Source: Mytilus galloprovincialis (lineage: Eukaryota; Mollusca; Bivalvia; Mytilida; Mytilidae). Taken from it: 64,000 bases of DNA. The notes beneath the pieces were generated by a model. It did not search any database, was not told where the DNA came from, and saw nothing but the letters and a program-made list of their open reading frames with translations. Made by a program: the position numbers and the translations under genes. The stretch's first letter is position 1; each line of letters opens with the position of its first letter. The stretch is from assembly GCF_965363235.1 (NCBI RefSeq), contig NC_134851.1, positions 57,965,522 through 58,029,521 of the forward strand, given 5' to 3'. This document shows positions 1 through 11,327 of the stretch, one piece after another.

Positions 1-640
1 GTATGGTTGAGTGCTCACAAACTTGTTTTTTTTATAACATGTATAAGTTGTTATTGATTTAAAACTAGATGTCAGTAATGTTGAGTACTAACTGATCTTT
101 GTGCCTTTTCCATTAAGGGAAATGTATAAATTTCCTACTTAGTCTGGTCAGTATTTTTTTGGCAGGAAATTTATGTCATCTGTTGTCTGGTGAAGAGTTG
201 TCTTATTGCCACATCTTCTTATTTTTATATAACCTTGTCATATTCTTTTTGTACCTGTCCCAAGTTACAAGCCTGTAGTTTGGTCCGACACATAAAAAGA
301 GTTAAAAATATTATTCAATGACATCTTGCATCAATATTTTTTTTGCTGTTTTATGTATATTATTGTGTGTTTCATAAAAAATTGTACCAAGAGTGCCTTA
401 TAATCTTGTTGCCCTTTTAGCTAGTCTTTGGCTTTAAATGAATTCTAATGGTCAACTTGAAAAACTGTGAGCACTGCGCAAATATTGGATGAGTTGTCTC
501 ATTGGCACTCATACCACGTCTTCCTATATCTATTTACATAACTGTAGAACGGTAAAAGTGACAGGTAGTGGACGGAAACTAAAAATTCATTAATTTTCCT
601 TTTGTCAGTTTGTAAGGGACATACTTCTAGAACAGTATTT
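1..640. repeat. Fragments of dispersed bivalve repeats; no gene seen
   Basis: Around 175-300 there is text of the 'GAGTTGTCTTATTGCCACATC ... CCTGTCCCAAGT' repeat, and around 470-540 the closely related 'GAGTTGTCTCATTGGCACTC' end. The same words recur at about 33.3, 34.05, 42.25 and 52.93 kb in this window. No open frame of note and no splice-bounded exon was seen. Confidence 0.5.
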
Positions 641-644
641 AAGT

Positions 645-2830
645 GACACCACTGCGGTATGGACTTTGTTGAGGGCCGTACGATGACCTATAGTTGTTAA
701 TTTCTATGTTATTTGGTCTCTTATTGATGAGGGTTGCATAATTGCCAATGATAATACATCTACTTTTTTATATTTGGATAAGTACCAGGGTTTAATTATT
801 TTTCATTCCAACCTTACACATTTAGAATTTTTATCAGTGGACTAAGAAAACGTACATGAAAAAGAATAATAATAGCATGCATGATTTGTCATTGTAATTT
901 ACATTGAACTCATTGAGATTTTATAGAATTCATCGGCCCCAATTCGCCTTTTCATAATCTAACGGACTATGGGCAATCACATTGTTTGTACACCAAAATG
1001 TAAATAACGTTACGCCATTGGCTGAATTTCCATTGTTTTGAACGTTTTGAACCAATGAAAACATTTTGGTATACGCTTTTGAAAATATTACCCAGAATGC
1101 ATTAGATTCCGAAAAGGCGAATCAAGTCGAGTTTACGTTGATAAAAGCAAATACTGGTCGACTCGGAGTCACATTAATGTTTCTGGTAGGGTTACATTGT
1201 ACATGTCGTCCTTTTGAAAGCCAGAGTCAGTTTTTTCCCGCCATATTTTATAAATCAAATATTTCGAAAAGGAGCTCCATGATCTTTCAATATTTTTAGC
1301 TTATTTTTTACCTTAACTAATGCTCTTCCAGCTTAAAGTATCAATTTTGAATTCTTGATTTATGTAATTTTACCTTAGATCACCTAAGTACACCCTTAAG
1401 TTAAGATGTGTTCCAAAAGGACGAATTTTTCCAATTGTCCTACCATAAATTAGTCTTTCGATTGAATATCTTAACTTTAGTGTTTTTATGCATACAGGCC
1501 GTGGCTTTATACCCAACATAAATTGCCATGTTCTCGTCTTGAATATGTATTCTTAAAATTGGCCACTGGACGTTCAAAAACAAGGAGTTACATTTTCAGA
1601 AATTCAAAGTTGCTGGACAAGGAGTTTAACTTACACATGCTAAGGTTGATTTATCTGCCCGGTTAGTATTATCTTAGCTTTGTTCTTTTCAATCATTTTA
1701 ACGCGGCAGTCAACTTTTCAGTTACATGTATAGTCCCACTTAGCTCTATTTTTTTTAAAATCTGTATTGTTTTTAATGTTTAGCAATTGTTTGTTTATTA
1801 AATAAAGAAAATGCAAACGAGGCATGTGTTTCCGCTGTTAGTACTTCTACATTTTCCTTTTATTTCACATTCTATTATAAATAAATGAAGATGATATAGG
1901 CACTGATCAATTTGACAGACAACCAACTAAAAAAAAAAATAGTTAGAAAGCCAAACAAGTACAATGTTGAAGACCATTGATAATTCAAGATTCCAAAATT
2001 TGGTCCAAATACGGCTAAGTTGATTTATGCCTGGGATAAGAAAATCCTTAGTATTTCGAATAATTCATACTTTTGCAAACAGTAGTTTTATAAAAAGACC
2101 ATGTATTTGTTATTCATGTCAACACCGAAGTGCTGACGACAGGGTTGGTAATACACTCGGGGACGAAACGTCCACAAGCTGTGGCTTCGACCCAGTGGTG
2201 TAAATAGTTATCAAAGGTATGCCATACTCTTAAATATCCCGGGTTTCTGAGAGTAAAGAAAATTTCAAACAATCACATTTGAGGTACAAATAGCATTAAT
2301 GGCATTTATTCAAGTTGTGAATGTAATTTGTACAATAGTTGGCTGATTGCAAGATCCGTGTTTTTATTGAGATAATTGACAATACGATCTACTTTGAATT
2401 AAAACATTTAAAAGTCTTACCTTCTGTACTATAATGCAATAAACAGTGTAAAATATTTGACCTCAGATCATGTGTAAAATAATTAACTATATATCAAATC
2501 AATTTTCGGGATTAAAATCAGGGTCATCTTAAAACACAATAGCACTCATCAATGCATTGTTAAATGTATGCTTATTATATCTGATTGAGAGTTTTAGTTT
2601 TGAACTACTATAGAAGCCAAACCACTAAAATAATTATAAGGTGTCTTTTATAAAAAAAGCTAAACATATAGTAAACATTAGTTATATATTATTACATTTA
2701 ATGAGAACTACAAAAAAGTAATTCAGAAGAAGTTTTTTAAATGAACTGCTTTAAGCGGTTTTGCTTTTAATCTAGCTCAAAGCTACAGCCTATAATTTTG
2801 TATTTATTTTGTTTAAAAGGACAAGTTATA
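645..2830 (+). repeat. Segmental repeat block X, copy 1
   Basis: This block is collinear with 13085-15240 (X2) over nearly its whole length, with many stretches of 30-80 bases almost identical. Examples are the ATCAGTGGACTAAGAAAACG text at about 834 and 13302, and the CATGTGTAA/CACTCATCAATGCATTG text near 2470-2560 and 14610-14700. Inside it (about 1950-2230) lies the common mussel repeat that ends in ATACACTCGGGGACGAAACG. The short open frame at 1066-1299 falls in this repeat and is not kept as a gene. X1 runs directly into block Y1. Confidence 0.75.
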
Positions 2831-2859
2831 CGGAGTATATATTGATATGATATTCCCGG

Positions 2860-5420
2860 GCTTGTATTTTCTATCATGAAATGACAAACAGATATATATA
2901 TATATGATGTACTAACATATTACCGCTGATCAAATAATTATACAATTATAACTTATCTAACCTTATCAATATTATAAACAGACAACAAAATATAAACCCG
3001 ATTACTTTTTGTTATATATGTTTTTAAATAATTCGGCCTCGACCATCACTAGATTAAAAAGACATATTCCCCATTTCCATTCTTATTTTATTTATTGTCA
3101 AAATAATCTGGTTTAATAACAAACAAACAGATAAATATATGAATATTTGTATAATACTATACTAACCTATGGTCGCTTATCAAATATTGATACAATAATC
3201 TATCTAATAGCGAACGCACAACACTATACTGTGTTTGTTTTTTGTTACGATATCTAGTTATCTATTAAGAAAAATGGAGGAGTGAAACGAGGGAGAAAAT
3301 TACATTTACTCCTAACCTATTGTCGTTATCAAATATTGATACAATATTCTATCCAACCCTCGTGATCCAACCTTATTATCATTGATTGATTGTTGATTGC
3401 TTAACGTCCAGTGGAAAATAATTCATGCATGTTCAGGACGACTTAATTTTTTTAACAGACAACGAAACATGAACTCCTTTACTTTTTGTTAATATTTTTT
3501 CTCTCCTCTTTGTTAACGATCAGTTTGCTGTAAATAATTTTGAAACCTACATGTTTATGTAATGCGTTAAAAAGGTACTAGAACAAATCCGCGAAATCGC
3601 GGGCATTATAAGAGCTTGGTTGAAAGTATATAAACTGTCATAGGGAGAATTTTGTAGAATATTTTGTGTCTGGAGAATTTCAGTAAAAGATTTCAAATCT
3701 GGAGAATTTCAGAAAAGGTATCAAAGTCGTTATTATTTTTTTCTGTTTCATTATTTTTGCGAAATCGCGGGCATTTTAAGCTTGTTTGAAAGGATGAATT
3801 TTGTATACTATGACAATACGTATGGACCTATATTATATTATGAATAATACAGTGTATTTAATTTTCTATATAACTACATGCATATATTTATTCTATAAAG
3901 TTTCTTCTCCATTGCGATCACTGCTATTTTATATAGAGTATCTATATATTATAGTAGAATATTATTAATCATAGTATACACGCAGATAAATGCAAAAATA
4001 ATTGTCTTGTCTCCGTTCAAGTACTTATGAAAATTAAAGTTAAAACCGAGGTATACTAGTAGTGATGTCACGTGAAGGAAGTTCCTTCATAATATTAGTT
4101 CCAAAAGGAAGACATATTCTTGAATATTATTTCCACAGGAATAAATATTACAGTATATATTCCTAACGGAATGAATGGTATAGAATATTTGTTCTTACGG
4201 AATAGGTATTATGACATTGGTTTATAAGAAGTTAATACTGTAATTAGCGAGTCCACACGGAGGTTGTAAGTTCAAACCCCGCACGTGCGGGTGCAATCGA
4301 CTCCAAACTGAATTGACGAGGATTGTCAGTTTTCCTATCGAAGGTCTGTGGTTTTCTCCGAGCACTCCGGCTTCCTCCACCAATAAATACTACCCGCCAC
4401 AAAATAGCCTAAATGTGGTGCTTAAAAGGGGTGTTAAAAACTTCAAAATTCAAATTCAATTCAAAGTGGACATCTGGTGCCGTAAAACTGGTACCGTTGA
4501 TATAATTAGAGGATTTATATGTACATTTATTAACTTGATCGCTGAAAATACATCAACTTCTAAAACCAAATAGTTTTTGCGGTTTTAAACGTCTAGTGAA
4601 AAACCTTTCATGTATTTCAATAATGATATATTTGTTAAGAAATCTTCTTCGATCGAAATAAAAGGCGGGGAATTTGAACAGCTACTGGAAAACAAAAGGG
4701 TTTGTTAGTATGATCAGACATTTTTGTCTGTTATCTTTCCCACTTTCCCCCCAGCTGAACCGTAGATGGATTTAGTTTGTTTCTCTTTTCTCTCTCTCCT
4801 TTTCTCGCTCTCTTAGACATGATAGTAAAAGTAGATAAACTACAAGTTACAACAACCTCATCTGTTATGAAAGTTAATTATGGAGATGAAGTCATGCTTA
4901 AATGGATTGTCAGTGTAATACCAAAAGCATTCAAGATTTACTGGTATACAAACATAATGGTCAAAATCATTTTTAAACCTGTCATTATAACGGTGCAATA
5001 TTTTTACTTTGAAATCAAATTTCCAACTTAATTGATAAGAATAAAAAGAGATAGCCGGTATTGTTAATATGAAAGCTTCCGATCAACAAAAATATGAAAA
5101 TATATATATATACATTTGTCTATCGCTACAAGTCTATACAAAGACTTAATACATAACGAAGTCTGAGGACAATTTAAAACGGAAAGGCAAAATCAAAAGT
5201 TCAAACATCTCAAACGAATGAACAACAACTGTCATATTCCTGACTTGGAACAGACACTTTCTTATGTAGAAAATGGTGGATTAATTATAAACCTCTTTAA
5301 AAACAGCTTGAATAAATTTTAAAAAATGTAAAAAATGAAGAAAAAAAAAAGAAGTTATTTAAAACGATAACCGCTGACAAGTTTCCTGGCATAAACAGAC
5401 AACTGCGGTATCTTTAAGTT
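2860..5420 (+). repeat. Segmental repeat block Y, copy 1
   Basis: This block is collinear with 10905-13085 (Y2). Shared landmarks are TGATCAAATAATTATACAATTATAA, GGAGGAGTGAAACGAG, the 'GATTGATTGTTG.TTGCTTAACGTCCAGTGG' mussel repeat, a SINE, and a 'GGTATACAAA..TAATGGTCAA' stretch. Y1 holds about 640 bp (3570-4215) that is absent from Y2 and contains GCGAAATCGCGGGCATT twice (about 3592 and 3759). The open frames at 4313-4573 and 4777-5031 lie in repeat sequence and are rejected as genes. Confidence 0.75.
4225..4575 (+). repeat. tRNA-derived SINE with Meta-domain-like core (copy in Y1)
   Basis: A tRNA-like B box (AAGTTCAAACC, about 4269) is followed by a core with 'GGTTTTCTCCGAGCACTCCG' and 'CTTCCTCCACCAATAAATAC', typical of bivalve Meta-domain SINEs (BivaMD-like). 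The A-box half is degraded. The same SINE sits at the same relative place in Y2, so it was inserted before the block was duplicated. The family name is from memory. Confidence 0.7.
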
Positions 5421-6285
5421 AAGAAAATTTCAAACAGTTGCAATAAAAGAACAGAAAACTCCAAATAAAAATAAACAACTGTAGAACATTGTAGAAAGGA
5501 CAAACGGTCATTGAATAATGGCGTGGGAGACATAGAAATATGTGTGCATCGTTGTGTGCGTCCGTCCGGTATGTTAAGTGCACACAATCGTAAAGCTTTT
5601 GCCAGATATTTGACTAATAGTTATCAAAGGTACTAACATTAAATTTTGACTATTTTGAAAGAACTACTATCAACTGTTTTCAAATGCGTTATATATTACA
5701 TAAAATATAACTTATGTAGAATTTTTGTAGGATTTGTCTCAAAGGTTTATTTCAGTAAGGTTTTGGACGAGTTCGAATATGCGTGGTGATCATTTGCAAA
5801 TATTTGTTTTCTCTATTTACCATATTCTCTTTATGCGATCTTTTGAATCATAAAGAATATCTATACCTCAAATATTCATACATCACCGGTTTTCATGCTT
5901 TCGCGTCGCATTCATGATAAATAGAGAGGAAAAACAGTTTAGTGGTAAAGGGTCAGACAAGTTCCTTTGTTATTAAATACATCTTGAAGGCGTTAGCCCG
6001 AATAAATGTATAATATAATAATGGCAATGCAGTGTGATAGCTACTGATAGGTATTGATAATTGAGGAGGGTAGTCTTTCAGCGATTTGATCATATTATAT
6101 CGAAAGGCATGATAAATGCAGACTATGCAATTTCATTAAACGATATCTTGGCGATGAAAAAAATACCTGACAGTTATTCTGATTTTGTGTTGCATTTGAT
6201 GACTTTGTATTCCAGAGAGCATGACTTTTTTGTGAAGAACATTCATGTCTTTTAAGTATACCCGTATAAAACTTCAAAATAAGAT
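5420..6285. other. Unassigned stretch; one weak open frame
   Basis: The end of Y1 jumps at about 5412 into text matching X near 2255 (AAGAAAATTTCAAACA), then becomes unique. An open frame at 6061-6255 (64 codons, TTG start, first ATG after 'SKG') reads fairly protein-like (ISLNDILAMKKIPDSYSDF), but no family is recognised. The frame has no good acceptor or start context. I keep it only as a note. Confidence 0.2.
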
Positions 6286-6700
6286 ATCATTACCGAGTTC
6301 ATGTTTTTATTTACGACACAGATCTACTTTCAATCTGAAAACGGGGCAGATCGACATTTAAAAGTCTCACCTTCTTTTAAAAAAATGCAATGATCATTGT
6401 GAAATGTTTGACCCCCGATCACGTATAGCATAACAAACTACCTGTCAAAAATGTAGTTAATCTACGGGTTTAAATCAGGGTTATCTTAAATAACATTACC
6501 ACTCATCAGTATTGCGTTATATCTGATTAAAGGTTGTAGATTTAAACGAGATTAGACTGCTAACATCCTTCCTTTAATAAGGCGCCTTTAGTACAAAGTT
6601 TTACAGTTAGTTAACACTGGTATTTGATATTCAATTTAATGAGATCTACGAAAAGATATCCAGGAGTAGATGTAAACAAATAATTTTGAACAAATTCATA
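6285..6700 (+). repeat. Diverged partial copy of block X (X3)
   Basis: The text from ACATTTAAAAGTCTCACC (about 6355) to AATGAGATCTACGAAAAG (about 6650) follows X1 2397-2720 in order, with much more divergence than X1 shows to X2. It comes after Y1, so the arrangement is X1-Y1-X3, as expected of an old tandem array of YX units. Confidence 0.6.
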
Positions 6701-7000
6701 CTCTAAAAAGCTGTATTTGATAAGTCCGCGATACATTTTCTAAAAACATTACCGTTTTTTTGATACACGGCGAATATCGCAGGTTGAATAAGTAAGATTA
6801 TTTACATGATTTTTTTTCATTTCAAGGAGGGGGTACATGCAATTGCCTTTAAGTAATTTCCCTCACTATCTTGAAATTTTTGTAAGAAACCGAATAGACA
6901 ATTGCACAGTAAGCATTGTTTTAGCTTATTTCGATGGGACACTTTATTGTGTGTCGCATAATGTTATATATATTTCTGTCAATAGACACTACAGTTTTAG

Positions 7001-7380
7001 CCGAGATATCTGGAAAATGTAAAGGCAACATTTGAAACAAAACGCCATGAGACATGTCAACAGGACACCAAACACGACGAAGAGACATCGAAAGCTGTGT
7101 GGCAGAAACATGAAGAATTTTTCGATAATTACATTCTACAAAGAACTATGGCAATGAGACCATAATGAAACTGAAACCGTCAGCTAGATCAAAGAGAAAT
7201 AACGATATACAGCAGACTAATGTGAATATAAATACCACCCTAATCAACGAAATGTTTCACAGAATACCAATACGGGAACATATGCCGCCGTTGCTTCTAA
7301 ATCAACTTTTTAGGAAATCGACAACACCATATTCAGATATAAATACAATTATAGCCACGTTTGTTTTCCTTATAGCATGA
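7001..7380 (+). CDS. Possible exon(s), product unrecognised
   Basis: A splice-acceptor-like CAGTTTTAG ends at 7000. The following frame is open for 54 codons to TAA at 7163-7165. It is hydrophilic and charged, with pieces such as 'HDEETSKAVWQKHEEFFDN' and 'YILQRTMAMRP'. The stop overlaps an ATG (TAATG) that opens a 71-codon frame (7165-7380) beginning MKLKPSARSKRNN and ending in a hydrophobic tail (IIATFVFLIA). Composition argues that at least the first part is or was coding. No family is recognised, no partner exon was found upstream on this strand, and it lies just downstream of the minus-strand Rab exons. It may be a chance frame or a relic. Confidence 0.25.
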
Positions 7381-7629
7381 CCTTTGTTTGCGCAACTATA
7401 ATGATTTGCAATTAAATGGTTGTGATTATAGATCTGTTACTGTAACTCTGTGTATTTAGCTTACATTACTGTACATACTGCGTGGATTTATTATTACGGT
7501 TTTGATATTTTAGACTAAAATGCAATTTGAGTTTTAACTATTGCGCAATAATTTCTGAACTAAATATATAATACTCTATCTATATAACTGGTTAATGTTG
7601 ACTTATCGTGAAATTAAAAACATTCTTAC

Positions 7630-7755
7630 CTCTTTGGAAACTCATCTTCTTGAGTCTGCAAGATCAAGCTTATTACCAACGAGGCAAATCTGAACTGGAT
7701 TGTTGGAATTGTGTAACAGTTGTTTTATCCAACTTTGGGCCCCTAGGAAAGATTC
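7630..7755 (-). CDS. Rab-like GTPase exon with G4 (NKLD) and in-frame TGA
   Basis: This 126-nt exon is exactly 42 codons in phase 0. The acceptor is TTGGTTACAG and the donor GAG|GTAAGA is strong. It reads ESFLGAQSWIKQLLHN, then QICLVGNKLDLADSRR, then TGA (7642-7644), then VSKE. In Rab5, 21 and 22 the spacing is D-L-x3-R-x-V, which fits here only if the TGA codon is an extra triplet. The damage therefore looks like a 3-bp gain rather than a point change. Confidence 0.75.
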
Positions 7756-8119
7756 CTGTAACCAAAAACAGACCAATTAACAGAAAATGTCGGGTACATG
7801 GCAATAAATCAGCTTCCAAACCAACAGACAAAGACAGGATTATTATAAAAAGCCACGCTAGTTATAAACCAACGGAGTCAATTTAAATCAATCTAGGTTT
7901 TTACAATAACAATTTGCGTTATCAATATCTCATTAATTGGTACACAAGCATTACATGTAGTTACAATTATAAACAGCTTGAAAACTAAACAGAATTAATT
8001 TTTATTTTATACATCCTAGTACTTTACCGTACATCATTTATATGTCTAACTTTCTTTTTGAAATGTTCTTGCAACAATTGTCAATTTCCGAGTGATTAAT
8101 GTCATGTAAAAAATCATAC

Positions 8120-8271
8120 CTTATCTGTAATGTCATACACTACAATTGCTCCTGCTGCGCCTCTGTAGAACATTGCTGCTACACACCGGAATCTGTCCTG
8201 GCCTGCTGTATCCCATATATCTAGCTTGATATCCTTACCATTAACCGATAATGTTTTATAGAAATAGGCCG
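8120..8271 (-). CDS. Rab-like GTPase exon with G3 (WDTAGQ)
   Basis: This 152-nt exon has acceptor CATTAAAG and donor ATAAG|GTATGA. Its first two bases complete the codon begun in the previous exon, giving [20 protein letters not shown]. Then come [10 protein letters not shown] and the Rab-family '[18 protein letters not shown]'. The Gln of DTAGQ, needed for GTP hydrolysis, is kept. The exon ends in phase 0. Confidence 0.85.
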
Positions 8272-8399
8272 CTTTAATGAATGACACGAACAATAATGAT
8301 TTGGAGTCCGATAATAGACACAGTCTTAGATGCATGATATGTTTTTCATTAGTTGCTACTGGCTTTGAACTAGCTGTCAGTAACTGTTACTACTCACAG

Positions 8400-9380
8400 A
8401 TATGTACTTAGTGTATTTTTTTGTTCGAATGTAAAAGTAGTCGGCCACATCTACATTTACTCTGTGTTTTTGTTAGATGTACTTCTATTTGTAACCATCT
8501 GATGAATTAAGCCTTTTTCAACTGATTGTTATAATTATAATTATAATTAGGATAGAGAACATATCTAAACCCGCCACATTCTGTATTTGTGTGCCTGTCC
8601 AAAGTCAAGAGCCTGCAATTTTGTTTTTTCGTTCTTTTTTTGTTGATAAAGTCAGGCAGTTAGTTTTCTCGTCTGCTTGTCGTGTTTTGGAATTTTTTTG
8701 TCAGATTTTCGGAATCCTCTGGTGTATCCATTTGAATGCTTTAACAAATTTTCCACATGAACCCCCATTTTTCTTTTTATAAATCTTTTATATGTATAAT
8801 TATAAGCCATTTGTAAAAGTCTTATAACAATTTATTTATTTTTTGATAGTATTTGAGAACCTTAACTAGTCAATGATAAAGCTATGAAAAATCAAGAGAG
8901 AACATTTTCCCGCCAAAATTCCAATGGCTAATATCTCGAAAACAAGCACATTTTCCCTAAAATTGTTTTTGCTTTTTTGATTCCTCAATGTATTCCCTAT
9001 CATTACATACTAGTTTTATGAAAAGTTATTTATTTTGAAACTTAGCAGCGAACATCCTTAATATGTTTTACCAAAATCTGTGAACCGTCCGAATCTACAT
9101 TCATATTCGACATGAATTAAACAGTGAATTGAATAATCTATTTCTACACGCAATCATTCAATGACATGTAATATTGTTTTACATAGTTAGTTCTTGTGTT
9201 GTACCGTCACACCACTAACCAGGCAAGAGAAGGCTATTCAATTTTTAACTAAGTGCAAAAGGTCAATAACGCAGTAACAAAACTGTGAATTTTCAATGGT
9301 ATCATTAAGCACTTTGTAATAAATATATTAACACACTGTTTATGATGTTGCTTACATATATATACAAAGTTTGGATAATG
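8400..9380. repeat. Intron of the Rab-like gene with repeat fragments
   Basis: From about 8575 to 8710 there is a copy of the mussel repeat that reads 'GTGCCTGTCC.AAGTCA.GAGCCTG' followed by 'AG.CAGTTAGTTTTCTCGT'. Related fragments lie near 230-300 and 52925. The rest of the intron shows nothing further, except the 'TTTCCCGCCAAAATTCCAATGG' text near 8908, which looks like a repeat too. Confidence 0.45.
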
Positions 9381-9394
9381 TAAATGAACATCAA

Positions 9395-9560
9395 AGATAC
9401 CAGGATAAAATTTAGTATTTAAGCCAGCCGGGCGTTTCGTCTACAAAAGACTCATCAGTGACGCTCGATTCTATAAAAAGTTAAAAAGGCCAAATTAGAT
9501 ACGAAGTTGATGAGCATTGAGGACCAAAATTCCTAAACATTTTGCCAAATGCAGCTTAGG
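9395..9560 (-). repeat. Mussel 'GCGTTTCGTCTAC' dispersed repeat, minus orientation
   Basis: The text 'GATACCAGGATAAAATTTAG ... CGGGCGTTTCGTCTACA ... GACTCATCAGTGACGCTC ... TTGAGGACCAAAATTCC' is the 5' part of a very common Mytilus repeat. It is inserted in the Rab-like intron, and the same family appears in plus orientation at 10290-10395. Confidence 0.65.
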
Positions 9561-9601
9561 TCTTAAAAAAAATATGCATCTAAAAAAACAATTTTATGTA
9601 C

Positions 9602-9771
9602 CTTCAATGGTCATATCAATGTATTCATTGTATTGTCCTTTTGCATACTGTAATGTGATACTAGATTTACCAACACCTCCTTGTCCTACCAGAACTATTT
9701 TCAGCTGATTTGACGTCACAGTGTGTCTGCTTCGCGTGAGTGAATCGGTTGTATTAGCACACGCCTTGTCA
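9602..9771 (-). CDS. Rab-like GTPase exon with P-loop and switch I
   Basis: This 170-nt exon has its acceptor at TTTTTTCACCCAG (minus strand) and its donor GAAG|GTACAT at 9601-9600. It enters with one base and leaves in phase 1. It encodes SDKACANTTDSLTRS, then LKIVLVGQGGVGKSSITLQ and the start of switch I (DMTIE). The switch I Thr that binds Mg is present. The usual Pro before it is Met, and the usual Gly after Ile is Glu. About 20 residues before the G domain show that an upstream exon must supply the start codon. Confidence 0.8.
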
Positions 9772-10124
9772 CTGGGTGAAAAAAAAACCACAAAAAAAAA
9801 CCTCATTATTATTCAAATAAATACATTTTTATAAAGGAGACGAAGTGTTGCCGTACAAAACACATTGACATTGTTCACGTTTTGTTTATTGTTCCGACAA
9901 ACCAAGACCAAGAGAGGAAGGGATCTAATTAGATATGTACCTAGACCTCTGTAATGAATATTACCATTAGTAGTATTCATTTCTGTTTTGTTTATTCACA
10001 AATGAAATTTCTTCCCTTGAATAATGAAAACATAACATGTAGGAAAAAAATATAAAAAAAACAATAACGTCGCTTTTTTTCTTCCAAATGGTCGTTTTGC
10101 CGTTGCACAGTTTGCGGAGTTAGA

Positions 10125-10400
10125 AAAGGGGGTTTATAATATAAGTGCGGAATTTCCTCGCAGGCTAGCAGACAGCTTAATGGCCCTGATCTGTTTTCTA
10201 CCCTTTGGAGGGATTGTTGCCTCTTTGACACATTATTTGCTTCCATTCTCAATTTTACGTTAATATTCAATACAGTTCCTTTGTTCTTGTTTGGCTTTAT
10301 AAATATTTTAATATGAGCGTCACTGATGAGTCTTATGTAGACGGAACGCGCATCAGGCGTACCAAATTATAATCCTGGTACCTTTGATAACTATTAAATG
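10125..10400. repeat. Two abutting dispersed repeats
   Basis: At 10125-10270 lies a diverged copy of the 'CCCATTTCCATTCTCAATT' repeat (also at 53095-53220 and 61125-61225). Its reverse frame gives the open reading at 9992-10270, so that frame is not a gene. At 10290-10395 follows 'TGAGCGTCACTGATGAGTC ... ACGGAACGCGCATC', the plus-strand form of the repeat at 9395-9560. Confidence 0.6.
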
Positions 10401-11048
10401 TACCTCCGCAATATATAATCATAGTCAATATTTGTGCTTAAATTATGAGCGATTGATTTGATAATAATAAAAATAAAATAGTTATTATGATCATAATGAT
10501 GAGTATAATCATTATGACACTTTTACATGGTATATACTGCTTACGGTAATAATTACAAATGTAGAAAAAGTAAAAGACGAAGAAACCAATAATTGAAAAA
10601 ATGGCAACAAAAACAATGAAAAATAGGACAAAACTGCCACCGCAACATGCCATTATATTAACATGTTAATAATCGTCAAAGTTTCATAAAATATTTTACC
10701 TTTTGAAAAATCGATTGAATATGCATTCTATAAATATATATTTACGAATAATCATCCGGTAGTGAATGTATTTTAAAAATTACGCATACATGTACCTTAT
10801 GTTTAAATGTTAATGATTGGATGAGGCATTTGTTTAGTTATTAAATGGATATTTGACTTAGTATTTACTATCACAGAAGAAGACACCCGTACCATGTCGT
10901 TTAACAGTTTATTATAACTGACAAACAGATAGATATAAGATGTACTAGCCTACAACTGTTGATCAAATAATTATACAATTATAACCTATCTAACCTTACT
11001 AATATTATAAACAGACAAAAAAATATGAACCGATTACTTTTATGTTAA

Positions 11049-11327
11049 ACTTTATAATTTTATGCCCCATTTATATGAATTATGTTTTCTGATCTGTCCG
11101 TTCGCCCGTCCGTTCGTCCGTCCGTCTGCCCCGCTGCAGGTTGACGTTTTTGGTCAAGGTAGATTTTGATGAAGTTGAAGTCTAATCAACTTGCAACTTA
11201 GTTCACATGTTCCCTATGATATGATCTTTCTAATTGTAATACCAAATAAAAGATTGCCCCCATTTTCAGGGTCCACTGTACATAGAAATGATAGTGCGGA
11301 CGTGGCATCCGTGTGTTTGGGACACTT
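11049..11327 (+). repeat. Dispersed repeat inserted in Y2
   Basis: The text 'TTTTATGCCCCATTTATATG', then 'TCCGTTCGCCCGTCCGTTCG', then 'GGTCAAGGTAGATTTTGATG' and 'GGGACACTTTCTTGTTTTAC' is a known mussel repeat beginning 'TTTATGCCCC' and ending 'CTTGTTT'. Y1 lacks it at the matching place (about 3015-3040). Confidence 0.7.

Larger units (their letters stand above)
7630..9771 (-). pseudogene. Rab5/21/22-like small GTPase, three exons, in-frame TGA (gene or recent pseudogene)
   Basis: Three exons on the minus strand (9602-9771, 8120-8271, 7630-7755) join with matching phases (1, then 0) and proper GT-AG borders. They give a Rab G domain: G1 GQGGVGKSS, switch I DMTIEAAYF, G3 WDTAGQDRF, '[19 protein letters not shown]' and G4 NKLD. 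Rabs recruit effectors to membranes when GTP-bound, and the sequence is closest by eye to the Rab5/Rab21/Rab22 group. The 5' exon is missing, because exon 1 opens with an acceptor after a long T tract. The 3' exons (ETSAK box, prenylated Cys tail) were not found down to 5.4 kb. A TGA interrupts exon 3 at 7642-7644. It could be a pseudogene, a null allele or an assembly variant. Confidence 0.75.

Noticed and set aside
9992-10270. 92-codon minus frame considered as the Rab-like 5' exon
   Set aside because: Matches the dispersed 'CCCATTTCCATTCTCAATT' repeat and has no donor in the needed phase.
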